A stretch of 64,000 nucleotides of DNA, from assembly GCF_026625985.1 (NCBI RefSeq), contig NZ_CP113116.1, forward strand, positions 3,782,001 to 3,846,000, given 5' to 3'. This DNA comes from Mycobacterium sp. Aquia_213. Its GTDB lineage: Bacteria > Actinomycetota > Actinomycetes > Mycobacteriales > Mycobacteriaceae. This document shows positions 57,126 to 64,000 of the stretch, one piece after another; positions within the stretch are counted from its first letter, which is position 1, and every line of letters starts with the position of its first letter. The notes beneath the pieces are model-generated. The model saw nothing but the letters and a program-made list of their open reading frames with translations. It had not been told where the DNA came from and ran no database searches. Position numbers and translations under genes: made by a program.

Positions 57126-57577
57126 GGGCGTGCCTCCAACTCGACGGCCGTCTTCATGGCCTCGCGAGCGCGACGGCGATCCCCCGCGTAGTCGTAGGCC
57201 CGGGCCAGCCGATACCAATGCCGCCAATCGTCGGGATGGGCTTCCACCTCGGTGCGCACGGTGGCGAACAGCTCGTCGGCCGCAGCGCGCTGGATACGAC
57301 CGGACGGCCGCCGTGGCAGTGCGCTGGCATCGAGTTCCATTCCGTCGTCGGCGATCAGGCGGGCCAGCTTCTGGTGCGCGAATCCGGCCCGCAGCGTGGT
57401 GATCATCGCCCACAGCCCGATCACCGGCATGATCAATACCGCCAGCCCGAGGCCGACGGCGGCGGCCCGGCCCGAGGCGATCATCGCGACGGCCAACCGC
57501 CCCAGCAGCACGAAGTACAGCAACATCGCCGCGCACAGGAACGCGATCAGCAATTGCGTGCGCAGCGACCTGCTCAT
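57122..57577 (-). CDS. Membrane protein with TPR-like C-terminus (Rv2772c-like)
   Basis: A 151-residue protein with two hydrophobic helices (about 7-32 and 38-60) and a soluble C-terminal domain ending HPDDWRHWYRLARAYDYAGDRRRAREAMKTAVEL, a single TPR-like unit. It overlaps dapB by four bases and the flavodoxin-like gene by four bases, so all three are translated together. Conserved in mycobacteria, function unknown. Confidence 0.78.
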   Translation of the reverse strand: MSRSLRTQLLIAFLCAAMLLYFVLLGRLAVAMIASGRAAAVGLGLAVLIMPVIGLWAMITTLRAGFAHQKLARLIADDGMELDASALPRRPSGRIQRAAADELFATVRTEVEAHPDDWRHWYRLARAYDYAGDRRRAREAMKTAVELEARP

Positions 57578-58311
57578 TGCAGGTTGAGCAGGGGCTCCAG
57601 CCCCACCGTCAGCCCGGGGCGTTCCCGAACTCGGCGCACCGCCAGCAGCACGCCCGGCACGAACGACGTGCGGTCCAGGCTGTCGTGGCGGATGGTCAAC
57701 GTCTCGCCCTCCGTGCCGAACAGCACCTCCTGGTGCGCGACCAGCCCGGCCAGCCGCACCGAGTGCACCGGAATCCCGTCGACGTCGGCGCCACGCGCAC
57801 CCGGCAGGCCGGTGCTGGTGGCATCGGGGTTGGGCGGCAAGCCTTTTCGGGATTCGGCAATCAGCTTGGCGGTTCGGGTCGCGGTGCCCGACGGGGCGTC
57901 GGCCTTGTGCGGGTGATGCAACTCGACGACCTCTGCGGAGTCGAAGAAGGGGGCGGCCTGCTTCGCGAAATGCATGGACAGCACGGCGCCGATCGCGAAG
58001 TTCGGCGCGATCAGCACGGAGGTATTCGGGCTGTCGGCAAGCCAGGACTCGACCTGCTGCAGCCGCTCGGCGGTAAAGCCGGTGGTACCGACCACGGCGT
58101 GAATTCCGTTGCCGATCAGGAACTCTAGGTTGCCCATCACCACATCGGGGTGGGTGAAATCGATCACGACCTCGGTATTGTGGTCGGTCAGCAGGCTCAT
58201 CGGGTCGCCGGCGTCGACCTCGGCGGACAAGGTCAGGTCCTCGGCGGCCTGCACACCGGCCACCATCGCCGACCCGACTTTGCCCTTGGCTCCCAGCACT
58301 CCGACCCGCAT
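57574..58311 (-). CDS. dapB: 4-hydroxy-tetrahydrodipicolinate reductase
   Basis: A 245-residue NAD(P)H-dependent enzyme following DapA in the lysine/DAP pathway. The Rossmann motif GVLGAKGKVGSAM, the DFTHPD segment, the catalytic ELHHPHKADAPSGTA with the His-His-Lys site, and the C-terminal SFVPGVLLAVRRV are complete. ATG at 58311 matches the length in M. tuberculosis (245). First gene of the operon with Rv2772c and Rv2771c homologues. Confidence 0.96.
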   Translation of the reverse strand: MRVGVLGAKGKVGSAMVAGVQAAEDLTLSAEVDAGDPMSLLTDHNTEVVIDFTHPDVVMGNLEFLIGNGIHAVVGTTGFTAERLQQVESWLADSPNTSVLIAPNFAIGAVLSMHFAKQAAPFFDSAEVVELHHPHKADAPSGTATRTAKLIAESRKGLPPNPDATSTGLPGARGADVDGIPVHSVRLAGLVAHQEVLFGTEGETLTIRHDSLDRTSFVPGVLLAVRRVRERPGLTVGLEPLLNLQ

Positions 58312-58410
58312 GTTCTTCACCCTAGACGGGCGGTCCCGCGGGCTTTGTCCACAGTCGCGCCTTTGTCCACAGGCGGCGTTACTGCGCTGGTTCGAGCCGA
58401 TCAACCGGCA

Positions 58411-58432
58411 TAAAATTCGAACATGTATTCGA
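58411..58432 (+). promoter_or_regulatory. LexA box over a leaderless start of the 13E12/HNH gene
   Basis: TAAAAT (58411-58416) is a -10 element; seven bases on is the ATG at 58423, and no ribosome site precedes it, so the transcript should begin at the start codon. TCGAAC-ATGT-ATTCGA (58417-58432) is an 11-of-12 SOS box that covers the start site and first codons. LexA bound here would block both promoter and initiation. Confidence 0.8.
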
Positions 58433-59781
58433 TCGAGCTTCCGGACGAGGTGTCCGCTGCCCTGGACACGCTGGACGCCGGCGACGCCGCAATCCGCGGC
58501 CTGGACTTCGATGCATTGAGCCCCGCCGGCCGGCTGCGCGTGCTCGAACGGATGGAGGCCTCGCGCCGACGGCAGATCGCGTCGAGCCACGACGTCATGG
58601 CGAGCCTGGCCATGGAGGAACCGGCCGCCGTGGGTGGCCCGATCCACAAGGTCATTGCCGATTGCCTTCGAATCAGTTACGCCGAAGCTCGCCGACGGGT
58701 TCGGGATGCCGAACAGCTCTCTGCGCGTTTGACTCTCACCGGCCAAGAGTTGCCACCGGAGCTCCCGGCCACCGCCACGGTTTGGCGAGAAGGCCGGCTC
58801 GACGCGCAGCACCTGCGCGTAATCCAGACTTTCGTCCGCGACCTCCCGGACGCGACACCCGCCGATACCGTCGAGGACGCCGAGCGATTTCTGGCCAAAC
58901 AAGCCACCAAACTTCGCCCCGATCAGCTGGAAAGGGCCGCACATCGGATTGCGCTGCACATCAACCCCGACGGGAAGTTCTCCGACTCCGACCGCGCACG
59001 CCAGCGCGGCTTCGCGTGGTGCGGTCAGCGCCGCGACGGGATGAGTATCGGAAAACTCATCGCCTCACCGGAATTGCGTGCCAATCTCGACGCGTGGTTC
59101 GCGCGATTCGCCGCGCCCGGCATGTGCAACCCGGATGATGAATACCCTTGCACCACTGACGAACCCGCCGATGATCTGGTTAGCCATGATGCGCGAACGC
59201 CGGGACAGCGTCAGCACGACGCGCTCAATGCCTTGGTACGAGGCCAGTTGGGCGACCCGAAGCTCGGTCAGCACAACGGGTTGCCGGTCAGCGTCATCGT
59301 GTCGACTACGCTGCAGGAGCTGACGACGGGCACGGGCCGAGCGGTGACGGGCGGTGGAACGCTGCTGCCCATGCGAGATGTGATCCGGATGGCCAGCCAT
59401 GCCTACCACTACCTTGCCGTATTCGACGAGCATCAAAGTCGGCCACTGTATCTGGGCCGATCCCGCCGAGTTGCCACACCGGATCAACGCGTGGTCCTGT
59501 ACGCCAAGGATCGCGGCTGCACGCACCCGGGCTGCGACGCGCCCGGCTATTGGTGCGAAGTCCACCATGTCGACGAATGGGCCGCGGGCGGCGGAACCGA
59601 TGTCGATAACCTCACGTTCGCATGCAGACCCCACCACAAACTAGCCGGAACGGGTTGGCGAACAAGGAAATTAACCAACGGCCGCACCGAGTGGATCCCG
59701 CCGCCGCAGGTTGACCTCGACGCGCGCACCAACGACTACCACCACCCGGAAAGAATTCTGGGTGACGACGAAGCGTGCTGA
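58423..59781 (+). CDS. 13E12-family DUF222/HNH endonuclease-domain protein
   Basis: A 452-residue protein of the mycobacterial REP13E12 family: DUF222 domain in residues about 30-330 and an HNH domain near the C-terminus (CTHPGC...CEVHHVDEWAAGG...NLTFACRPHH), with the zinc Cys and the His-Asn-His residues intact. HNH domains cleave or nick DNA. These genes are multi-copy in mycobacteria and some carry phage attachment sites. The promoter has a LexA box over the start, matching the SOS control known for some 13E12 genes. M. tuberculosis lacks this copy at this position. Confidence 0.88.
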   Translation: MYSIELPDEVSAALDTLDAGDAAIRGLDFDALSPAGRLRVLERMEASRRRQIASSHDVMASLAMEEPAAVGGPIHKVIADCLRISYAEARRRVRDAEQLSARLTLTGQELPPELPATATVWREGRLDAQHLRVIQTFVRDLPDATPADTVEDAERFLAKQATKLRPDQLERAAHRIALHINPDGKFSDSDRARQRGFAWCGQRRDGMSIGKLIASPELRANLDAWFARFAAPGMCNPDDEYPCTTDEPADDLVSHDARTPGQRQHDALNALVRGQLGDPKLGQHNGLPVSVIVSTTLQELTTGTGRAVTGGGTLLPMRDVIRMASHAYHYLAVFDEHQSRPLYLGRSRRVATPDQRVVLYAKDRGCTHPGCDAPGYWCEVHHVDEWAAGGGTDVDNLTFACRPHHKLAGTGWRTRKLTNGRTEWIPPPQVDLDARTNDYHHPERILGDDEAC

Positions 59782-59783
59782 GG

Positions 59784-60872
59784 CTAGAGGTTGAACCGCC
59801 CGGCGAATCCGCGCAGCGGAAGGTCCGCACTGGTGATCAGCCCCGGCGGTGCCGCCACCACCGACCTGATCGAGGCGAGGGCGGGCATGCCGGTCACGGT
59901 CATGCCGATGGAAGCGAAGTTGTCCGGGTTGGACAGGTCCACGCCGGGCTTGGGGAAGATCATGTGCTTGTTGTAGACGCAGGGATCGCCCTTGATCTGA
60001 GTGATGTAGCAGCCCTTGATATCCCAGTGCGGATCGGTGTGCGGCGTCATCTGCCATTCCAGATGCGTCTCTACCCGGGGCACCCCGTCGACCATGCCCT
60101 GGTACTTGATGTAGTTCCCGCCCAGGGATCCCTTGGGCAGGATGTACCAGCCCAGGTCGACATCCTTGGTGCAGGCTCCCAACTCATAGCTGAACTGGAC
60201 CTCGTCGAGTTTGACGTCGAAGCAGTCGGCCATCATCAGCACACTGTCGGCGAACACGCGGGTGTACTTTTCCAGCTTGGCCGGGATCGACGGATCATCC
60301 ACGGGCAGGCCATAACCCACCTCGATCCAGGTGTCTTTGGAATGGTGACACGACACGTCGACGGACTCGATCGTGGTGACGTTTTCGATGTCGGCGACGT
60401 CGGCCGAGCACACTACGCCGAGGATCTGGTTGAGCCCCGGGTTCATCCCGGTGCCGTAGAACGTCGCACCGCCCTTCTCGGCGGCCTCGGCCAGCAGCTG
60501 GCTCACCAACTTGCCGGACGGGTGCGGGTGGTTGGTGTCGCGGTGCCACCCGGTGATCCAGTCGGCGGTGGTGACGATATCGATGCCCGCCTCGAGCACC
60601 TCTAAGTAGAGATCCTCGTCGGGGAACACACCGTGAAACGTCAGCACGTCGGGCTTGGCGGCGATGATCTCCTCGATGGTCCCGGTGAACTTCACCCCGT
60701 TGGACCCCACACCGGCGAACTCGCCCGTGTCCTTGCCCACCTTCTCCGGCGAATAAGCGTGCACGCCAATGAGTTCGAGATCGGGCTGGGTCGCGATCCG
60801 CCTGATCATCTCCGAACCGACGTTTCCACTTCCGACCTGGAAGACGCGAATCGGTCCAGCGGGTGCATTCAT
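59784..60872 (-). CDS. DapB-like NAD(P)-dependent dehydrogenase
   Basis: A 362-residue protein with an N-terminal Rossmann domain (FQVGSGNVGSEMIRRIATQPDLELIGVHAYSPEKVGKDTGE) and a dihydrodipicolinate-reductase-like fold, similar to the NAD(P)H-dependent amine dehydrogenase (2,4-diaminopentanoate dehydrogenase) group. It is not DapB itself, which is at 58 kb. The ATG at 60872 (MNAPAGPIRV) has AAAGG eight bases upstream. It is five bases downstream of the Rieske gene, so the two probably form one operon. Substrate unknown; sterol or aromatic intermediates would fit. Confidence 0.82.
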   Translation of the reverse strand: MNAPAGPIRVFQVGSGNVGSEMIRRIATQPDLELIGVHAYSPEKVGKDTGEFAGVGSNGVKFTGTIEEIIAAKPDVLTFHGVFPDEDLYLEVLEAGIDIVTTADWITGWHRDTNHPHPSGKLVSQLLAEAAEKGGATFYGTGMNPGLNQILGVVCSADVADIENVTTIESVDVSCHHSKDTWIEVGYGLPVDDPSIPAKLEKYTRVFADSVLMMADCFDVKLDEVQFSYELGACTKDVDLGWYILPKGSLGGNYIKYQGMVDGVPRVETHLEWQMTPHTDPHWDIKGCYITQIKGDPCVYNKHMIFPKPGVDLSNPDNFASIGMTVTGMPALASIRSVVAAPPGLITSADLPLRGFAGRFNL

Positions 60873-60877
60873 TGCGT

Positions 60878-61903
60878 TCAGCCTTTCTGGGATGCTGCGT
60901 ACACTTCGGCGGCACTGCCACCGATGCCGTCGGGATAGAACTGCTTGGCCCACTTGCGAATTGCGGTGAACCCCTCGTACTCGTCGGTGGCCAGCGCCGG
61001 CGGATCCGAATACCGTTGGTGCTGCCAGATTTCGACGTCCTGCTCGAACTGCCGGATGACTTCTCGGCCGAACTCCTGGGCCTTCGTCTCGGCCCGGACC
61101 GGATCCTTATGCGGCGTGCGGCCGATGTACACCATGAACCGGACATCGGAGGTGCACTCGTCGACCGGGGTGATCGCCGAGATGGTGCGGTTGTCGACCA
61201 TGCCCCAGCTCTTGGTCACGGCGATACCCAGCCCGCCGTTGATGGCCTCGACGCCGCTGTTGACGTCCTCGATCCGCTGTCCGTCGTCACCTTCGAAGGT
61301 GATCGTGAAATCCACGAAAGACACCGGCTCGGCGAAGTCGTGGCGGGTGAAGACCGGCACGATGGGCGTGTTGTGCACATACTTGAAGTGCGCGAAGTCC
61401 ACCCCGTTTTCCAGCACGTACTGCGGATGCAGCTCCAGGCCGGCGCGGTACAACCGCTGCTGCGGGTAGTAACCGTCGGTGCCGCTGCCATCGCCGAACG
61501 CGGCGAACACGTCCGGGGCGTCGAAGAACGGCTCGCGACGCTCGACGTCGTGCCAGATGTAGACGGACTCGTTGCGCTCCACCACGGGATAGGTGCGCAC
61601 TCGGCGGCCCCGGTTGGGGCGGTCCTGATAAGGAATGCACACGTTGCGGCCCTCGTTGCTCCACTGCCAGCCGTGGAACGGGCACTGCAACACCTCGCCG
61701 ACGACCTTGCCGCCGTAGCCCAGATGCGCACCCAGGTGCTCGCAATAGGCATTCATGACCGTGAGCTGGCCAGAGTCGGCCCGCCAGGCAACCATCTCCT
61801 GGTCGAAGTACTTCATCTTGTGGACGTCCCCGACGCCGATCTCCTCAGACCAGGCGACCTGGAACCATCCGGTGGGTTTCATCGACAACGGCGGCTTTGC
61901 CAT
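60878..61903 (-). CDS. Rieske non-heme iron oxygenase, KshA-like
   Basis: A 341-residue oxygenase subunit. The Rieske cluster ligands are Cys54-x-His56 (AYCEHLGAH) and Cys74-x2-His77 (QCPFHGW); the non-heme iron site is in ENGVDFAHFKYVHNTPIV (D...H....H). This is the domain order of 3-ketosteroid 9-alpha-hydroxylase and other Rieske oxygenases acting on hydrophobic rings. ATG 61903 follows GAGGAGGG. It needs a reductase; the partial oxidoreductase at the right edge is a candidate. Divergent from a TetR gene, which probably regulates it. Confidence 0.88.
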   Translation of the reverse strand: MAKPPLSMKPTGWFQVAWSEEIGVGDVHKMKYFDQEMVAWRADSGQLTVMNAYCEHLGAHLGYGGKVVGEVLQCPFHGWQWSNEGRNVCIPYQDRPNRGRRVRTYPVVERNESVYIWHDVERREPFFDAPDVFAAFGDGSGTDGYYPQQRLYRAGLELHPQYVLENGVDFAHFKYVHNTPIVPVFTRHDFAEPVSFVDFTITFEGDDGQRIEDVNSGVEAINGGLGIAVTKSWGMVDNRTISAITPVDECTSDVRFMVYIGRTPHKDPVRAETKAQEFGREVIRQFEQDVEIWQHQRYSDPPALATDEYEGFTAIRKWAKQFYPDGIGGSAAEVYAASQKG

Positions 61904-62008
61904 CAGAGCTGCCCTCCTCGCATACGAATGATAGCGGCGCCGGCCAACAATCACAGTACCCTCTATGAAAAAGTTAGTCTGCTCGGCCGTCGCAGGCAAG
62001 CCATCGAT

Positions 62009-62014
62009 TAGGAT
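62009..62014 (+). promoter_or_regulatory. -10 element of a leaderless promoter for the TetR gene
   Basis: TAGGAT ends six bases before the ATG at 62021; no ribosome site lies between. The 117-base gap (61904-62020) to the divergent Rieske gene must hold both promoters and the operator, but I could not find a convincing palindrome in it. Confidence 0.45.
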
Positions 62015-62020
62015 CGGCCG

Positions 62021-62686
62021 ATGGCGCAGCGGGCTACCAGGCACGTCTCGGAGGCCGGCATCGTCGGCCGGCGGCCGAACCGGCGCGGCAGCGCTACTCG
62101 CGAGAACATGCTCGAGGCCGCGCTGCGGTCACTGGGCTCGGGCGAACCGGGCTCGGTGTCGGCCAATCGCATCGCCAAAGAGATCGGCGCCACCTGGGGC
62201 GCGGTGCAGTATCAGTTCGGCGACACCGACGGTTTCTGGGCGGCCGTGCTGCACCGCACCGCCGAGCGACGCGAGGCGACGTTCTCGACCCTGTCGACAC
62301 CGATCCGACCGAACGCGCCCCTGCGCGAGCGCGTCAGCGCCATCATCGAAACCCTCTACCGCGGTCTGGCGTCGCCGGATTCACGCGCGATCGAAAATCT
62401 GCGCGCGGCCCTCCCCCGCGATCCCGACGAGCTGGAACGGCTCTACCCGCGCACCGCCGCGGAGTTGTTCTCCTGGGGCAAGAGCTGGCTGGAAACCTGC
62501 CAGAACGCCTTCGCCGGACTCGACGTCGACCCGGACCGGGTCCGCGAAGTGGCCGCACTGATCCCGGGCGCGATGCGTGGCCTGGTGTCGGAGCGTCAAC
62601 TCGGGTCCTACGCCGACCTGGACATGGCCCGGCGAGGTCTGACCAACGCCCTGGTCGCCTATCTGGAGCACTCCGGGGTCGAATGA
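62021..62686 (+). CDS. TetR-family transcriptional regulator
   Basis: A 221-residue repressor. The N-terminal HTH is about 27-75 (RENMLEAALRSLGSGEPGSVSANRIAKEIGATWGAVQYQFGDTDGFWAAVL), with the usual AVQYxFGD turn before the wing; the ligand-binding domain is helical. It is divergent from the Rieske/DapB-like operon, which it probably represses. Its start is probably leaderless (TAGGAT six bases before the ATG). Ligand unknown; a ring-containing CoA thioester or sterol would be consistent with the neighbours. Confidence 0.88.
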   Translation: MAQRATRHVSEAGIVGRRPNRRGSATRENMLEAALRSLGSGEPGSVSANRIAKEIGATWGAVQYQFGDTDGFWAAVLHRTAERREATFSTLSTPIRPNAPLRERVSAIIETLYRGLASPDSRAIENLRAALPRDPDELERLYPRTAAELFSWGKSWLETCQNAFAGLDVDPDRVREVAALIPGAMRGLVSERQLGSYADLDMARRGLTNALVAYLEHSGVE

Positions 62687-62701
62687 CCTTAAGGTGGCCG
62701 T

Positions 62702-63226
62702 GTGAAATCCAAGGACGTCAAGATCCGTAGAGCCGGGCCAAGCGATTTCGAGAAGGTCGCGGCGATGCACTATCCGGTGTGGCGGCAGTCCTTGGCCGGA
62801 ATCCTGGAGGATCACGTGCTCGACGTGATCTCGACACCGAAATTGTGGGCCACGGTGAAATATCCGGAAGCGCTGATGCAGCCGGGGTGGGGCATGTGGG
62901 TTGCCGAGTCTCGCGGCAAGCTACTGGGGATGACGGTCTTCGGGCCCGACGCCGCCAATCCCAACGACGTGAAAATCGACGCCCTCTACACCGCGCCAGA
63001 CGCAAAGGGGCTCGGCGTCGGTGTGCGCCTACTCAACAAGGCCGTGCGCTCGAACCCGTCGGGTGACGTGATCTTGTGGTGCGCGGAAAACAACGCCGAG
63101 GCGCGACAGTTCTACGAAGAAAATGACTTTCAACTTGACGACCGCACCCTGGTCTGGGAGCCGCTGCCCGGTGTGAGTGTGTCCCACGTCGGCTATCGAC
63201 GTCATCAACAGGCGCCCGAAGACTGA
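62702..63226 (+). CDS. GNAT-family acetyltransferase (Rv2775-like)
   Basis: A 174-residue GNAT protein. RRAGPSDFEKVAAMHYPVWR is the family N-terminus and the acetyl-CoA loop is LYTAPDAKGLGVGVRLLNKAV. A conserved Trp-rich segment (QPGWGMWVAE) and ENNAEARQFYEENDFQ are present. The start is a GTG at 62702. It follows the TetR gene by 15 bases and is convergent with the oxidoreductase gene. Substrate unknown. Confidence 0.85.
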   Translation: MKSKDVKIRRAGPSDFEKVAAMHYPVWRQSLAGILEDHVLDVISTPKLWATVKYPEALMQPGWGMWVAESRGKLLGMTVFGPDAANPNDVKIDALYTAPDAKGLGVGVRLLNKAVRSNPSGDVILWCAENNAEARQFYEENDFQLDDRTLVWEPLPGVSVSHVGYRRHQQAPED

Positions 63227-63230
63227 CCGC

Positions 63231-64000
63231 TCAGGCGTCGATGACGAGCAGGTCGGCTTTGGCGCGCGACACACAGACCAGCATCTCATCGTCGCCCACC
63301 GCGGTGCGCCCGCGGTGATCGACCTGTCCGGCAAGCACTTTGACCTTGCACGTCCCGCAGAAGCCCTGCTGGCACGAGTACGGAGTGGTCGGATCGAGGT
63401 CGCGCATGACGTCCAGCGCGGACCGATTGGCCGGAACACGCAGCAACCGCTGCGAGCGCGCGAGCTCGAGCCCGAAGGGGACGCCGTCGACGACCGGCGG
63501 CGGGCTGAATCGCTCGTAATGCAATGGTGCGTCGGCGTGTTCGTTGCGGGCCATCCGGACCGCCTCGAGCATGGCGCCCGGGCCGCACACGTAGACGGCC
63601 GTCGTCGGCCCGACGCCGACGAGCAGGTCATCGACGTCGGCACACCGGCCGTGTTCGTCGTCGGCCCAGACGGTCACCCGGTCCGGCGCCACCGCCACCA
63701 CTTCGTCCAGTAACGGCATGTACTCCCGGCTGCGCCCGGCATAGATTGCCCGCCAGGTGATTCCGCGCTGCTGGGCTACCTGGATCATCGGCAGAATCGG
63801 CGTGACGCCGATGCCGCCGATCACAAACAACACCTCGCGCTCTGCCGTACCGAGGTAGAAGGCGTTACGCGGGCCCTCGAATACCAGCGTGTCGCCCACG
63901 TCGAACGCATCGTGCATTTCGATCGAACCACCCCCGCCGTCGGCGATCCGGCGGACGGCGATGCGGTAGTCCGTGCGACGCCCGGGCGGACCGCACAGCG
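63231..64000 (-). CDS. Phthalate-dioxygenase-reductase-like oxidoreductase, C-terminal part (Rv2776c-like)
   Basis: About 256 residues of a gene that runs off the right edge. The frame is open to base 64000. FMN-domain residues precede the NAD-binding site (VIGGIGVTPILPMIQ and VYVCGPGAML), and the C-terminus is a plant-type ferredoxin domain: CQQGFCGTCKVKVLAG with a final Cys in MLVC. This FMN-NAD-[2Fe-2S] order is that of phthalate dioxygenase reductase. It would pass electrons from NADH to a Rieske oxygenase; the Rieske gene 1.3 kb away is a natural partner. Its start codon is outside the window. Confidence 0.87.
   Translation of the reverse strand, partial: LCGPPGRRTDYRIAVRRIADGGGGSIEMHDAFDVGDTLVFEGPRNAFYLGTAEREVLFVIGGIGVTPILPMIQVAQQRGITWRAIYAGRSREYMPLLDEVVAVAPDRVTVWADDEHGRCADVDDLLVGVGPTTAVYVCGPGAMLEAVRMARNEHADAPLHYERFSPPPVVDGVPFGLELARSQRLLRVPANRSALDVMRDLDPTTPYSCQQGFCGTCKVKVLAGQVDHRGRTAVGDDEMLVCVSRAKADLLVIDA

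Noticed and set aside
57574..58959. A 461-residue open frame as the dapB gene
   Set aside because: The DapB N-terminus (MRVGVLGAKGKVG) begins at 58311 and the extra part is antisense to the 13E12 gene.
1..64000. CRISPR arrays, prophage, insertion sequences, tRNA or rRNA genes
   Set aside because: I saw no regular spacer-repeat pattern, no transposase or integrase, no terminal inverted repeats around a mobile gene and no tRNA- or rRNA-like sequence. The 13E12 gene is a repeat-family member but not flanked by repeats here.

Overview
The window is high-GC actinobacterial chromosome, and I read it as a Mycobacterium, probably a slow-growing species other than M. tuberculosis. The evidence is gene order: sthA, Rv2714-2717c, nrdR, Rv2719c, lexA, Rv2721c, fadE20, hflX, dapF, miaA, Rv2728c-2732c, miaB, recX, recA, Rv2738c-2740, the psp operon, clgR, pgsA3, argA, ftsK, Rv2749-2751, rnj, dapA, thyX, hsdS/hsdM, dfrA, thyA, Rv2765, fabG5, Rv2771c-2772c, dapB, Rv2775 and Rv2776c lie in the M. 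tuberculosis order. Rv numbers and orthologue comparisons come from memory of that genome, not from a search. There are no rRNA or tRNA genes, insertion sequences or CRISPR arrays that I could see.

Layout. 1-5.3 kb: transhydrogenase tail, secreted protease, housekeeping hypotheticals, nrdR. 5.4-7 kb: divergent SOS pair (Rv2719c-like/lexA) with LexA and RecA-independent DNA-damage promoter elements. 7-11 kb: large LGFP-repeat membrane protein and fadE20 with a palindromic operator. 11-21 kb: hflX-dapF-miaA cluster, two DMT-type membrane proteins, miaB. 21-24 kb: recX-recA (no intein) back to back with a cobalamin riboswitch that precedes a FhuF-like [2Fe-2S] protein. 24-32 kb: glycosyltransferase, epoxide hydrolase, envelope-stress genes pspM-pspA-clgR, pgsA3, argA, ftsK. 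33.8-36.1 kb: an inserted ESX-1-associated-type cassette (EspC-like, EspA/EspE-like, EspL/YbaB-like) between Rv2751 and rnj. 36-45 kb: rnj-dapA-thyX, a coupled operon of a YcaQ-type DNA glycosylase with type I methyltransferase subunits hsdM-hsdS, then dfrA-thyA. 45-57 kb: lipid region with a glycosyltransferase, two acyl-CoA dehydrogenases, fabG5, a Cys/Gly-repeat secreted peptide, a single-chain long-chain acyl-CoA carboxylase, an acyl-CoA synthetase and a thioesterase. 57-64 kb: dapB operon, a LexA-boxed 13E12/HNH gene, and a Rieske oxygenase/TetR/reductase neighbourhood running off the right edge.

The most notable points are the riboswitch-controlled FhuF-like gene, the displaced Esp cassette, the glycosylase-HsdM-HsdS operon with a shortened HsdM, a long hairpin formed by the last codons of the carboxylase gene, and a group of DNA-damage control elements (three LexA boxes, two PafBC-type promoters, one leaderless LexA-boxed gene).
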